From Halopseudomonas xinjiangensis (GTDB taxonomy: Bacteria > Pseudomonadota > Gammaproteobacteria > Pseudomonadales > Pseudomonadaceae), in NCBI RefSeq assembly GCF_900104945.1, contig NZ_LT629736.1, forward strand, positions 1,674,001 through 1,738,000: a stretch of DNA of 64,000 nt, written 5' to 3'. The stretch's first letter is position 1; every line of letters begins with the position of its first letter. The notes beneath the pieces were generated by a model that had not been told where the DNA came from, made no database searches, and saw only the letters and a program-made list of their open reading frames with translations. A program made the position numbers and the translations under genes. Shown one piece after another: positions 26,755 to 35,464 of this stretch.

Positions 26755-27450
26755 ATGATGAAGAAACAGACATTCGCCCTTGGGTTGCTCACCTCGGCTT
26801 TGGTTGCCGCTCCCGCAATGGCGCAATCGCCCAAGCAGCAGCCGGACGACTCCTGGGTTTCAATCAGCGGTACGGTTGTTGACTCGGAAAACGATGAGTT
26901 CACGCTTGACTATGGCCACGGGCAAATCAGCGTCGAGACCGATGACTGGGAATGGTATGGCAACGAGCTGCCACTCCTGCCAGGCGATGTGGTAACCGTG
27001 TATGGCCAGGTCGAGAAACACTTGTTCGTGGACGCGTCCATCGAGGCTGACAGCATCTATGTGGAAAGCCTCGGCACCTACTTCCATCCTTCACCAGCTG
27101 CTGACGTGACAACCTTCACTGTCATGGATGTGACGCCGGTAACGCCTGTTGTCGTCGGGAACCTGGTATTCACCGGCACCGTGGAAAACGTCAAGGATCG
27201 GGAGTTCACCATCAACACCGGCGACCTCCAGCTCACCGTAGACACCAGCGACATGGAGAACAATCCTCTCGACGACCAGGGCCGCCTGAAAGTAGAGAAG
27301 GGAGACACCGTCTCCGTGCTGGGCGACCTGGGCACCGGTGTGATCGGCGATCGTAAGCTGCAGGCCGATAGCATCGTCATCCTCGAAGAACGCAACCAGC
27401 AGAATCAGCAAAACCAGAATAATCAGCAGCAACAGAAACAGAGCGGCTGA
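26755..27450 (+). CDS. Secreted tandem OB-fold-like protein with Gln/Asn-rich tail
   Basis: 231 aa. Signal peptide MMKKQTFALGLLTSALVAAP...AMA. Two homologous ~75-residue repeats follow: WVSISGTVVDSENDEFTLDY...GDVVTVYGQV and LVFTGTVENVKDREFTINTG...GDTVSVLGDL. Each has the GTV-x-D/N...F-T-L/I...GDxV-x-V pattern of small periplasmic OB-fold (BOF/DUF5666-like) proteins. The C-terminal ~20 residues are nearly all Gln and Asn (NQQNQQNQNNQQQQKQ). A strong GGAGGAAAC site precedes the first ATG. The function is unknown; OB folds of this type bind ligands or contribute to envelope stress responses. Monocistronic by spacing. Confidence 0.78.
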   Translation: MMKKQTFALGLLTSALVAAPAMAQSPKQQPDDSWVSISGTVVDSENDEFTLDYGHGQISVETDDWEWYGNELPLLPGDVVTVYGQVEKHLFVDASIEADSIYVESLGTYFHPSPAADVTTFTVMDVTPVTPVVVGNLVFTGTVENVKDREFTINTGDLQLTVDTSDMENNPLDDQGRLKVEKGDTVSVLGDLGTGVIGDRKLQADSIVILEERNQQNQQNQNNQQQQKQSG

Positions 27451-27692
27451 TGTCCCCTCAGGCCGGCTAGTCCGAGCGGGCTGACTGGCCTCGCTCTATA
27501 TACGTGGAGTACCAACACCGAGCGTCAGGGCAGAATAGCCATTAGTTATCCCTGCCTTGAACCGGTCACGAGACCGACGTACCATTTCGGCCCGCCTATC
27601 GGACGGCCTGACCCCACCAGACCGCTGCCCGCGGCATCGGCTTCACCGGGCACGGCCCACTACGTCCCTCACCGGCAGGATGACCATCAAGC

Positions 27693-28727
27693 ATGCAAGC
27701 GAAACGTTCGGCAGATCCCATCATCACGCGCCCCGGCCCGTCCCGGCGGTTCTGCGTGGCGCCAATGATGGACTGGACGGACCGGCACTATCGCTATTTC
27801 GCGCGTCTTGTCAGTCGTCACGCCCTGCTCTATACCGAGATGGTCACCAGCGGGGCAGTACTGAAAGGTGATCGCGAACGACTTCTCGGTTTCGACGTTG
27901 CTGAACACCCCCTGGCGCTTCAGCTCGGCGGCAGCAATGCCAGCGAGTTGGCGCAGTGCGCAACCATTGCCGAGGAGTACGGATACGCTGAGGTGAATCT
28001 GAACGTCGGCTGCCCAAGCGATCGCGTCCAGAACAACCTGATCGGTGCCTGCCTGATGGCACATCCGCACCTCGTCGCAGAGGCCGTCGCCGCCATGAGA
28101 GATGCGTGTTCGCTGCCCGTCACCGTCAAGCACCGCATCGGCATCAACGGTCGGGACAGCTATGAGCAGTTGGGTGATTTCGTCGAAACCGTCCACAAGG
28201 CAGGCTGTGAAACCTTCATCGTGCACGCACGCATCGCCATTCTCGAAGGGCTCTCGCCCAAGGAAAACCGCGAGATTCCGCCGCTGCGCTACGAGGTGGT
28301 CCACCAGCTCAAGCGTGATTTCCCCCAGCTGGAGATCATTATCAATGGTGGCCTGGTCGACATCGAAACCATCCGGACCGAGCTTGAGCTGGTCGACGGC
28401 ACGATGGTTGGAAGGGAGGCCTATCACAATCCCTATCTGCTGGCCGATGTCGATCGATTACTGTTTGGCGACGACGCGCCGGTCCTCAGCCGTCTCGATG
28501 TGCTTCGCGCGATGCGCCCCTACATAGCCAGGCATCTGGCAAGCGGCGGTCAGATGCACCATGTCACCCGGCATATGCTTGGCCTGTTCCAAGGGCTGCC
28601 CGGTGCGCGGCATTTCCGCCGCCAACTCAGTAGCGAAATCCACCGCCGCCAGGACCCTCTCGGGCTGTTCGACGAACTGATCAGCGAGATGAGCGCCCGT
28701 CTGGAGCAGCGGGATTGCCCCGCCTGA
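27693..28727 (+). CDS. dusA: tRNA-dihydrouridine(20/20a) synthase DusA
   Basis: 344 aa FMN enzyme that reduces U20/U20a in tRNA D-loops with NADPH. The TIM barrel opens with FCVAPMMDWTDRHYRYFARL. The catalytic Cys107 is in NLNVGCPSDRVQNN, and VTVKHRIGI and INGGLVDI are FMN-contact segments. The DusA-type C-terminus has HHVTRHMLGLFQGLPGARHFRR. The length is normal. It is upstream of the transaldolase gene in the same orientation with 47 nt between, the order I recall from P. aeruginosa. Confidence 0.96.
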   Translation: MQAKRSADPIITRPGPSRRFCVAPMMDWTDRHYRYFARLVSRHALLYTEMVTSGAVLKGDRERLLGFDVAEHPLALQLGGSNASELAQCATIAEEYGYAEVNLNVGCPSDRVQNNLIGACLMAHPHLVAEAVAAMRDACSLPVTVKHRIGINGRDSYEQLGDFVETVHKAGCETFIVHARIAILEGLSPKENREIPPLRYEVVHQLKRDFPQLEIIINGGLVDIETIRTELELVDGTMVGREAYHNPYLLADVDRLLFGDDAPVLSRLDVLRAMRPYIARHLASGGQMHHVTRHMLGLFQGLPGARHFRRQLSSEIHRRQDPLGLFDELISEMSARLEQRDCPA

Positions 28728-28774
28728 CAGCGCTGAGGTAAGGTCGGAGCATACCCACTGATATGATCCGACCA

Positions 28775-29725
28775 ATGACAAGCAAACTAGACAGCCTCAA
28801 GCAACACACACTCATCGTCGCCGACACCGGTGACATCCAGGCCATTCGGACGTTGCGCCCCCAGGATGCAACCACCAACCCTTCCCTGCTCCTGAAAGCT
28901 TCCGGCCAGGCGGAGTATCACCACCTACTCGACGATGCCATAGCGCGTGCTAAAAACAGCGCCAGTCCGGTGGTCGAGGCGTGCGACCATTTCTCCGTCG
29001 CCCTGGGCAGTGAAATCGTCAAGCTGGTTCCTGGCAGAGTTTCCACTGAAGTCGACGCCCGGTTGTCCTTCGACCGCGAAGCCACGCTGGACAAAGCGCG
29101 TGACCTGATCGCGCGCTACGAAAAATTCGGCGTCACTCGCGACCGGGTACTCATCAAGATCGCCTCCACCTGGGAAGGGATTCAGGCTGCCCGCGAGCTG
29201 GAGAAGGAGGGCATTCAGTGCAACCTGACGCTGCTCTTCTCATTCGCCCAGGCGCAAGCCTGTGCCGACGCCGGCGCATTTCTCATATCGCCTTTCGTTG
29301 GCCGTATCTACGACTGGTACAAGCAGCGCGACGGCCGTGACTTTACCGGCATCGAAGATCCCGGCGTGCAATCGGTCGCTCGTATTTACCGGTATTTCAA
29401 GCAGCATATGTACGACACGGTGGTGATGGGCGCGAGCTTCCGCAATATCGGGCAGATCGAAGCGCTGACAGGCTGCGACCGCCTGACGATAAGTCCCGCC
29501 CTGCTCACGCAGCTCGCCGGAGAACAAGGCGAGCTGTCCCAGTCTCCGTTGCTGACCAGCGGCTGTGAAGACCAGCTTGAGCGGCTCGACGAGAAACGCT
29601 TCCGCTGGGAACACAACGAGGATGCGATGGCCACCGAAAAACTGGCCGAAGGCATACGCACGTTCGCTGCGGATCAGATCAAGCTGGAAAAAGTGATGGC
29701 GAAACGCGCTGGATCAGCGGCTTGA
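28775..29725 (+). CDS. tal: Transaldolase
   Basis: 316 aa. Transfers a dihydroxyacetone unit from sedoheptulose-7-phosphate to glyceraldehyde-3-phosphate in the pentose phosphate pathway. It has [17 protein letters not shown], the Schiff-base Lys128 in [31 protein letters not shown], and [11 protein letters not shown] prefer ATG 28775 ([11 protein letters not shown], the family N-terminus), though ATG 28763 is in frame and adds four residues. Its last 12 bases overlap the 3' end of rssC on the other strand. Confidence 0.96.
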   Translation: MTSKLDSLKQHTLIVADTGDIQAIRTLRPQDATTNPSLLLKASGQAEYHHLLDDAIARAKNSASPVVEACDHFSVALGSEIVKLVPGRVSTEVDARLSFDREATLDKARDLIARYEKFGVTRDRVLIKIASTWEGIQAARELEKEGIQCNLTLLFSFAQAQACADAGAFLISPFVGRIYDWYKQRDGRDFTGIEDPGVQSVARIYRYFKQHMYDTVVMGASFRNIGQIEALTGCDRLTISPALLTQLAGEQGELSQSPLLTSGCEDQLERLDEKRFRWEHNEDAMATEKLAEGIRTFAADQIKLEKVMAKRAGSAA

Positions 29726-30202
29726 TTCCAACGAACTGACGAGGTCGCGGAAAGCTTCGCGGTTGTTGTCGTTGAGGTTCATCAGGATGCGATGGGCCTC
29801 GATGACCTTGTCACGGACCAGGTCCTCGGAGAGGATTTGCCCCGGCAGATCGGCAAGCTCGGCATCGGTGGGTGTACTTTGCGACACGATGTGGAACACC
29901 TGATCGAATCCCATGCTGTAAAGCAGGCGATTCATGTCCTCGTTGTGGGATACCAGCGTGGGCAGCAAGCCGACCTTCTGCTTGGACAGGATGGACAACT
30001 TCGCCAGCAGGCCTAACGAGGTGCTGTCTATTCCTTGAGTCTCGGTCAGGTCGATGATGATCGACTCGAAGCTCAAGGCGCTGAAAATCTTCTCGATATA
30101 GGCGTCCAGCGCCGCGCACAGAGTTAAGCGAACGTCGCCGATGAATTTCAGGACGAAGGTTCCCTCCGATTCTGCGAACTGGATCTTGCCGGTACTCATC
30201 AT
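29714..30202 (-). CDS. rssC: STAS-domain anti-sigma-factor antagonist RssC-like
   Basis: 162 aa. The STAS domain covers about 1-105, with [19 protein letters not shown] holding the probable phosphorylation site Ser60. A C-terminal helical extension ([19 protein letters not shown]) follows. The upstream gene encodes a response regulator with a PP2C domain, the usual enzyme for dephosphorylating such antagonists, and the two start/stop codons overlap (ATGA). This pair beside tal corresponds to PA2797/PA2798 of P. aeruginosa as I recall it. A cognate switch kinase or anti-sigma factor is not in the window. Confidence 0.82.
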   Translation of the reverse strand: MMSTGKIQFAESEGTFVLKFIGDVRLTLCAALDAYIEKIFSALSFESIIIDLTETQGIDSTSLGLLAKLSILSKQKVGLLPTLVSHNEDMNRLLYSMGFDQVFHIVSQSTPTDAELADLPGQILSEDLVRDKVIEAHRILMNLNDNNREAFRDLVSSLESSR

Positions 30203-31386
30203 GCCGGATTCCTGCTAAGCACCAAGACTGAAATGTCATCGGGCATGGGTCTGGACGGATCCAGTCCCAGCCGCTCCATGAAGCGACGCATCTCGCCACC
30301 CGCCTCGGCAACCCGAGTGGGCAGGCGCTGCTCCTTTTCTCTAAGCGTAGTCCCTTCCAGGCAATCGAGCACACCATCGGAGCAAAGCGTCAGACTGAAG
30401 CGGGGCGGCAGATCAATGGTGTGATCTTCATAGCTCGCATCGTCGAACAGCCCGACCGGGCGCCCCTTGCCCTGCAGGTAACGCGCCTCACCCTCGGCAA
30501 ACAACACCGGCAGCGGTAGATGGCCGCCGATACTGTAGGTGAGCGTCTGCGCGGCCTCGTCGATGACGCCGCCAAGCATGGTCACATGCTTGCCGAGCTT
30601 GCAGGCGATAAGGCTACGGTTGATATGCCCCAGCACGTCCGACGGCTTGAACGCTACCGGACCAGCAACGTCCTGCTTTCGCTGCTCGTACATCAACCGG
30701 GTAGTCATGAATTTCAGCAGCACCGTGACGAAGGCCGAGGACGCTCCATGGCCGGAAACATCGGCCAGATAAAACCCCAGTTGGGTATCCGAAACGCGGA
30801 AGTAGTCGACGAAGTCGCCTGAGAGATACAACGAGGGGATGATTCTATGTTCCAGCCGGTACTCACCGCTATTCCAGGGCGAAGCAGGAAGCATGTTCAG
30901 CTGAACCTGCCGGCCCGCCGCCTGATCATCCTTGAGCTCCTTCAGGTGAAGCTCGAGCTCGCGGTTGACGCGTTCGAGTCGCTCGCGGATGCGCTGATTC
31001 TCCAGGCGCAGGCTGGCACGGTCCAGGGAGCGTCGTACGGCATGTTCGATGACCGGGGCATCGGCAGGTTTGATCAGATAGTCACTGGCGCCCAGACGCA
31101 GCGCCTCGACTACATCGCCCATGCTGCCCGCGGCGGAGGAAACGATGACCGGCATGTCCGGATCGAGCTCGGTAATCTGGCGCAGCAGTTCGAAGCCGCT
31201 CATGTCGGCGATCTGCAGGTCGCACAGCACCAGATCCGGACGTTGCCTGCCGAGCAGAGCCAACCCGTCTGCTGCAAGCCCCGCCTGCAATACATTGAAA
31301 CCACTTTCTTCCAGAGAGTTGGCGACGCGCTCACGGATCGCTGCGTCGTCATCTATTACCAGCAATGTCGTGCCAGGAAGCTGCAT
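30199..31386 (-). CDS. rssB: Response regulator with PP2C-type phosphatase output (RssB-like)
   Basis: 395 aa. Receiver domain 1-120 with acidic pocket DDD (12-14), phospho-acceptor Asp56 in LVLCDLQIADMSG and Lys in DYLIKPADAP. Then a coiled-coil linker (about 128-160, RLENQRIRERLERVNRELEL) and a SpoIIE/PP2C phosphatase domain with LSGDFVDYFR, FYLADVSGHGASSAF and LTLCSDGVLDCLEG holding metal-binding Asp residues. Pseudomonad RssB carries this phosphatase output, unlike E. coli RssB, which lacks phosphatase activity and delivers RpoS to ClpXP. The likely role is controlling RssC phosphorylation and, through it, a stress sigma factor; the last step is inference. Confidence 0.85.
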   Translation of the reverse strand: MQLPGTTLLVIDDDAAIRERVANSLEESGFNVLQAGLAADGLALLGRQRPDLVLCDLQIADMSGFELLRQITELDPDMPVIVSSAAGSMGDVVEALRLGASDYLIKPADAPVIEHAVRRSLDRASLRLENQRIRERLERVNRELELHLKELKDDQAAGRQVQLNMLPASPWNSGEYRLEHRIIPSLYLSGDFVDYFRVSDTQLGFYLADVSGHGASSAFVTVLLKFMTTRLMYEQRKQDVAGPVAFKPSDVLGHINRSLIACKLGKHVTMLGGVIDEAAQTLTYSIGGHLPLPVLFAEGEARYLQGKGRPVGLFDDASYEDHTIDLPPRFSLTLCSDGVLDCLEGTTLREKEQRLPTRVAEAGGEMRRFMERLGLDPSRPMPDDISVLVLSRNPA

Positions 31387-31616
31387 AGAGTCCCTACGTC
31401 ATTACCGTGGAATCAGGCATTCCGCGGTCACAGGGGTGTGTTTGTATGGCGCCGGTCGAGCCGACCTTATATTGGGGGCAAACAGTACTCCCATACTTTG
31501 CCGCAGGCAACCGTTCCTGGCTTCCCGGCTCTTGTAACCCAGGGGGCCTGCAACTAGCATGAGGAGGGCCAAGAAGTGTCGTCAGCCAGACCTGCCAGGC
31601 GCCCACGGAGAACGTC

Positions 31617-31922
31617 ATGTCATTCCACGACCAGCAGTACAGTGAAAAGCGCGACTACATGCGGATGCAGGTACAAGCCACGGCAGTCATGAAACTGCCC
31701 GAACTGGGTGAAACCCTGGCCGTGCAATGTCACGATCTGTCGAGCCAGGGCATGCAGGCCACATCCGAGCTTGCCGTAGCGCCAGGCACGGCAGTGGAAG
31801 TCTCGATTCCGTCACCCAATCCGCACTTGCCGGGCCTCGAAGCGAAGGGCAGCGTCGTTCGCTGCTCCGAGGACGAGGCCGGCCGGCACATCCTCGGCGT
31901 CCAGTTCGACAGCCTGGGATAA
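31617..31922 (+). CDS. Stand-alone PilZ-domain protein
   Basis: 101 aa. The c-di-GMP signature is present: R12-x-x-x-R16 in EKRDYMRMQV and D40-x-S42-x-x-G45 in CHDLSSQGM. The beta-barrel continues to VRCSEDEAGRHILGVQFDSL. With all ligand residues intact it should bind c-di-GMP. No effector domain, so it would act by contacting a partner. GGAG lies about 10 nt before the ATG. Divergent from rssB; an EAL protein that could lower c-di-GMP is encoded 14 kb away. Confidence 0.88.
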   Translation: MSFHDQQYSEKRDYMRMQVQATAVMKLPELGETLAVQCHDLSSQGMQATSELAVAPGTAVEVSIPSPNPHLPGLEAKGSVVRCSEDEAGRHILGVQFDSLG

Positions 31923-31940
31923 ACCCGGGCTGCCGAATCA

Positions 31941-32666
31941 TCAGAAGTCGTCGACGACCGCACCATCCTTTACCTTGAATTCGCGGTTCTGCAGATAGGC
32001 GTTGCGTATGAACAGGTAGCGATCTCCGCGGATCAGCCGCTCCTGTGACAGCAGAGCTGCCCGCGTGTCGACCATGTCGAACCCAAATGCCGTGTTGCGG
32101 GTCGGTACGTGATCGACCTGGTCCGGGTAGGTGTAGCCGGCGAAGCCTTCGGGGACGCGCACCAGGCCATCACGCAAGGTCGAGGGTCCGAGCAGCGGAA
32201 GAACGACGTAGGGTCCGCTCGGCACGCCCCAGCTGCCAATGGTCTGGCCCAGGTCTTCATCGTTTCGCTGCAGCCCCATACGCGTTGCCACGTCGAAAAA
32301 GCCGCCCAGACCCAGGGTCGTGTTGAACAGGAAGCGCGCCGTGTCGATGCCCGCGTCGTGGAATTTGCCCTGCAAGGTATCGTTGACCAGATTCTTCGGT
32401 TCGCCGAGGTTGGCGAAGAAGTTGGTCACACCGTCGTCAACCAGCTGCGGTACGACCGAATCGTAGGCACGCGCAATCGGTTTCAGCGTGAAACGGTCGA
32501 CGGTGTCGTTGAAGCGGAATATCGCGCGGTTTACCGGTTCCCACGGATCCGGGTTGGCATAGCTTTCATATTCATCGTATTCGTCCTGGGCATGGACCGG
32601 GACGACGACGAATACGCCAGCAGCTCCTAGCAGGCAGACCGAGAAGACGCGCTTGCAGAGGTTCAT
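31941..32666 (-). CDS. mlaA: Phospholipid-transport protein MlaA/VacJ
   Basis: 241 aa. MlaA family: DPWEPVNRAIFRFNDTVDRF, NLGEPKNLVNDTLQGKF, GVPSGPYVVLPLLGPSTLRDG. In the Mla system it removes mislocalised phospholipid from the outer leaflet of the outer membrane, together with a porin. The N-terminus MNLCKRVFSVCLLGAAGVFV...VHA looks like a signal-peptidase I substrate ending at VHA-QDEYDE, without a lipobox Cys at the junction, whereas E. coli MlaA is a lipoprotein. ATG 32666 chosen for the signal peptide; the frame is open 26 codons further upstream. Confidence 0.92.
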   Translation of the reverse strand: MNLCKRVFSVCLLGAAGVFVVVPVHAQDEYDEYESYANPDPWEPVNRAIFRFNDTVDRFTLKPIARAYDSVVPQLVDDGVTNFFANLGEPKNLVNDTLQGKFHDAGIDTARFLFNTTLGLGGFFDVATRMGLQRNDEDLGQTIGSWGVPSGPYVVLPLLGPSTLRDGLVRVPEGFAGYTYPDQVDHVPTRNTAFGFDMVDTRAALLSQERLIRGDRYLFIRNAYLQNREFKVKDGAVVDDF

Positions 32667-32827
32667 CAGGCTCTCCGTTTCAGGTTGTGGCGCTCGTGCC
32701 GTGCGCCTGCCCGCCATTCTCTTATGAGCGCGGTCAATACACAACCGACGCGGCGTGCACCGCTGGTGTCACCAAACAGTCACGCAGCTGACGCATACTG
32801 GAGCAAAACCGGCAGAAGGAGCCTGCA

Positions 32828-33460
32828 ATGCCAGTCACATCCATTCAGGCTGTGGTATTCGATCTGGTCGGTACCCTGCTCAGCCCCGTGGTAACAGACT
32901 CCCCGCCGCGGGTGCGCCTTCTTGCAAAGACTCAGGCGACCCTCGATCACTTGCTCAGCATCGACGTGCCTGTCGCCATCATCGACAGCAGCGAGGATCG
33001 CTGCGCTTCTAACGCGGCACTCAAGCACGGTCTCGACAGCTGGCGTCCGTTGTTGCTGGCTCCGCCTGCACGGGTGGAACGCCCCCTACCCTGCCCCGAT
33101 ATGCCGGTCAACGCCGCGTTACGCATCGGCGCGACGCAATTTCGCCGCTGTCTATTCGTCACGGCATCCCTGGATGGCGTCGCGGCCGGTCTCAATGCGG
33201 GGTTCTGGACTGTGGGCATCGCGCTGGGCGGACTCCTGCCGGGTATAGACCTGACCGGGTGGGAGAAGCGGTCCTCTGCTGAACAGGATCGGCTGCGTAT
33301 GGACGCGACGGTACGGCTCATGAATGCCGGTGCGCATTACGTGATCGACGGCATCTCCGAGCTGGCCGGCTGCCTTGACGACATCGAAGGCCGTCACGGC
33401 CGCCGGGACACACCTCAGCCACTGCTGCGAGAGGACGCGAGGCAACTGGAACGGCTATAG
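32828..33460 (+). CDS. HAD-superfamily phosphonatase-like protein (short)
   Basis: 210 aa. HAD motif I is AVVFDLVGTLL: the nucleophile Asp is present, the second acidic residue is replaced by Val, as phosphonatase uses DWAGT. The segment AGAHYVIDGISELAGCL near the end resembles the C-terminus of phosphonoacetaldehyde hydrolase. At 210 residues it is clearly shorter than that enzyme (~270), and I do not see the cap-domain Schiff-base lysine. The activity is therefore uncertain; it could be a divergent phosphatase. AGAAGGAG precedes the ATG. It lies at the same place as PA2803 in the conserved block. Confidence 0.7.
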   Translation: MPVTSIQAVVFDLVGTLLSPVVTDSPPRVRLLAKTQATLDHLLSIDVPVAIIDSSEDRCASNAALKHGLDSWRPLLLAPPARVERPLPCPDMPVNAALRIGATQFRRCLFVTASLDGVAAGLNAGFWTVGIALGGLLPGIDLTGWEKRSSAEQDRLRMDATVRLMNAGAHYVIDGISELAGCLDDIEGRHGRRDTPQPLLREDARQLERL

Positions 33461-33491
33461 TGAGAGGAGATTTTTACCAAAGGAGCCGTTC

Positions 33492-33770
33492 ATGCCCGCG
33501 AATCGTCTGAAAGTGCAGCTCGAACATCTGCAGGAAACCCTCAACGACGGCGAAGCCCCCCTGACCCCTGAAGAGCGCGAGTCGCTTCAGGAACTGGCGA
33601 CCAACCTCGAGGCCCGGGTCATCGCCATGGAAGCGCAGGAAGAGGCCGAGTCAGACCCGACCCTGGTGGATGGCGTCAATCTCATGGTCGAGCGCTTCGA
33701 AGTGAGCCATCCGCGCGTGGCCGGTACTCTGCGCAGCGTCATGCAGACACTGGTCGACATTGGCGTTTAG
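33492..33770 (+). CDS. DUF4404 family protein
   Basis: 92 aa, helical and acidic (LKVQLEHLQETLNDGEAPLT, REEL-type repeats, then HPRVAGTLRSVMQTLVDIGV). A conserved pseudomonad protein of unknown function. The frame is open much further upstream, but AGGAG at 33481 sets the start at ATG 33492. Preceded by the HAD gene (31 nt) and convergent with queF with 2 nt between stop codons. Confidence 0.85.
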   Translation: MPANRLKVQLEHLQETLNDGEAPLTPEERESLQELATNLEARVIAMEAQEEAESDPTLVDGVNLMVERFEVSHPRVAGTLRSVMQTLVDIGV

Positions 33771-33772
33771 CC

Positions 33773-34612
33773 TTACTGCCTCGCCAGCCTGAAGTTTTCC
33801 GGCATGCCTGGCTCGGTGGAGCGGTATGGATTGATATCCAATCCGCCCCGCCGCACGTAGCGGGCATACACCGTCAGTTCGGCACTGTCGCCCAGCAACG
33901 CACGCATATCACAGAAAATTCGTTCCACGCACTGCTCGTGGAAATCCGAATGCTGCCGGAAGGACACCAGATACCGCAGCAGGCTGGCACGGTCGATACG
34001 CGGCCCGGCATAACGGATGGACACCGAAGCCCAGTCCGGCTGGCCTGTAACGGGGCAGTTGGATTTGAGCAGATGGCTGTACAGGCTCTCTCTGGTAGCC
34101 TCGCTGTTGCTGTCAAGCTGCAGTAGGCCGGCGTCGTATTCGTAGCAATCCACTCGCACGTCCAGGTCATCCAGGCAGAAACCCGGCATCTGACTCATTC
34201 CGCCCTGGTAGAGCTGCCCCATGTTCAGCAGGCGCACCATGACTGGCCCCTGTGCGGCAACCGAGAGATCCGACTCCAGCGTACGCAGCACTTCGCGGCG
34301 ATCACTGAAGACGGTCTGATTGAACGAGTTCAGGTATAGCTTGAAGGACTTGGATTCGACGATGCGCGCGCCTCGCAGTGGAAACACGAACTCTGCCGCG
34401 GCGATCTCCGGTTTGCCGGAGGGATTCAGCCAGGACAGCTCATAGCAATTCCAGATATCCGCACCGTGAAACGGCAGATTTTCCGCATCCAGGCCGAGTT
34501 CCTGCCACTTGGGCTCACGCGCGATAGGAAACAGCAACGACGGCGTATACACGCTTACATAGGCGCTGGACTTTCCCAGAGGTGACTGTTCAGCCGGGTG
34601 CTGTTGCGACAT
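33773..34612 (-). CDS. queF: NADPH-dependent 7-cyano-7-deazaguanine reductase QueF (long type)
   Basis: 279 aa. Reduces preQ0 to preQ1 in queuosine synthesis. The nucleophile Cys186 and Asp193 lie in SNCPVTGQPDWASV, and the tunnel-fold QueF motif is ESKSFKLYLNSFNQT (86-100). The two-domain length identifies the YqcD-like type II enzyme of Gammaproteobacteria. A single gene here; other que genes are outside the window. No preQ1 riboswitch was seen upstream. Confidence 0.96.
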   Translation of the reverse strand: MSQQHPAEQSPLGKSSAYVSVYTPSLLFPIAREPKWQELGLDAENLPFHGADIWNCYELSWLNPSGKPEIAAAEFVFPLRGARIVESKSFKLYLNSFNQTVFSDRREVLRTLESDLSVAAQGPVMVRLLNMGQLYQGGMSQMPGFCLDDLDVRVDCYEYDAGLLQLDSNSEATRESLYSHLLKSNCPVTGQPDWASVSIRYAGPRIDRASLLRYLVSFRQHSDFHEQCVERIFCDMRALLGDSAELTVYARYVRRGGLDINPYRSTEPGMPENFRLARQ

Positions 34613-34687
34613 GAAGGGATCTCCGTTCGATCAGAGCGGCAGGATACCGTTAGCATCTCGTGCAGGCCAGCCCCTGTCGGCGCTGGC

Positions 34688-35464
34688 CTATTGACGCATA
34701 CCGGTTCCGCGCACCAGCAAGCGATAGCTGTAGCCATACAGCAGCGCAGTGAACACCGCCATCAATATCAGGGCCGTGGCGATGGGGATGTCGGATACGC
34801 CGAGGATGCCGTAGCGAAAGGCATTGACCATGTGCAGGATCGGATTGATCAGCGACACGTTCTGCCAGAACTCCGGCAGCATGTTGATCGAATAGAACAC
34901 CCCGCCCAGATAGGTCAGTGGCGTCAGCACGAAGGTCGGAACGATGGAGATGTCATCGAAAGTCCGCGCATACACCGCATTGATGAACCCGCCGAGCGCG
35001 AACACCAGCGAGGTGAAGAACACCACCACGATGGTCAGCCCGATGTGCTGCACGCCCAGCCGGGTGAAGAACAGTGACATGATGGTCACGATCAACCCTA
35101 CCGCCAATCCACGCGCAACGCCGCCGAAGGTGTACCCCAGCAGAATCACATGCGGTGATACAGGTGCGACCATCAGCTCTTCGATCGACCGCTGGAACTT
35201 GGTACTGAAAAAGCTCGAGACCACATTCGAATAGCTATTGGTAATCACCGACATCATGATCAGGCCCGGCACGATGTAATCGATGTACTCGTAGCCGTCC
35301 ATGGTCCCGATCCGACTGCCGATGAGATTGCCGAAAATAACGAAGTACAGGGCCATGGTGATGCCCGGCGGCAGCAGGGTCTGCGGCCAGATACGGGTGA
35401 ACCGGCGGATTTCCTTGTTGAGGATGGTGGTGAAGGCAACCCAGCTGTTGCGCCAATACGTCAT
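34688..35464 (-). CDS. ABC-2 type exporter permease
   Basis: 258 aa with six hydrophobic segments. It has the ABC-2 features IMMSVITNSYSNVVSSFFSTKFQRSIEEL (coupling region), PVSPHVILLGY and VLTPLTYLGGVFYSINMLP. It pairs with the ATPase encoded immediately upstream (4 nt overlap). This YadG/YadH-like pair is conserved in pseudomonads; the substrate is unknown. Followed by a short gap to the divergent queF upstream region. Confidence 0.92.
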   Translation of the reverse strand: MTYWRNSWVAFTTILNKEIRRFTRIWPQTLLPPGITMALYFVIFGNLIGSRIGTMDGYEYIDYIVPGLIMMSVITNSYSNVVSSFFSTKFQRSIEELMVAPVSPHVILLGYTFGGVARGLAVGLIVTIMSLFFTRLGVQHIGLTIVVVFFTSLVFALGGFINAVYARTFDDISIVPTFVLTPLTYLGGVFYSINMLPEFWQNVSLINPILHMVNAFRYGILGVSDIPIATALILMAVFTALLYGYSYRLLVRGTGMRQ

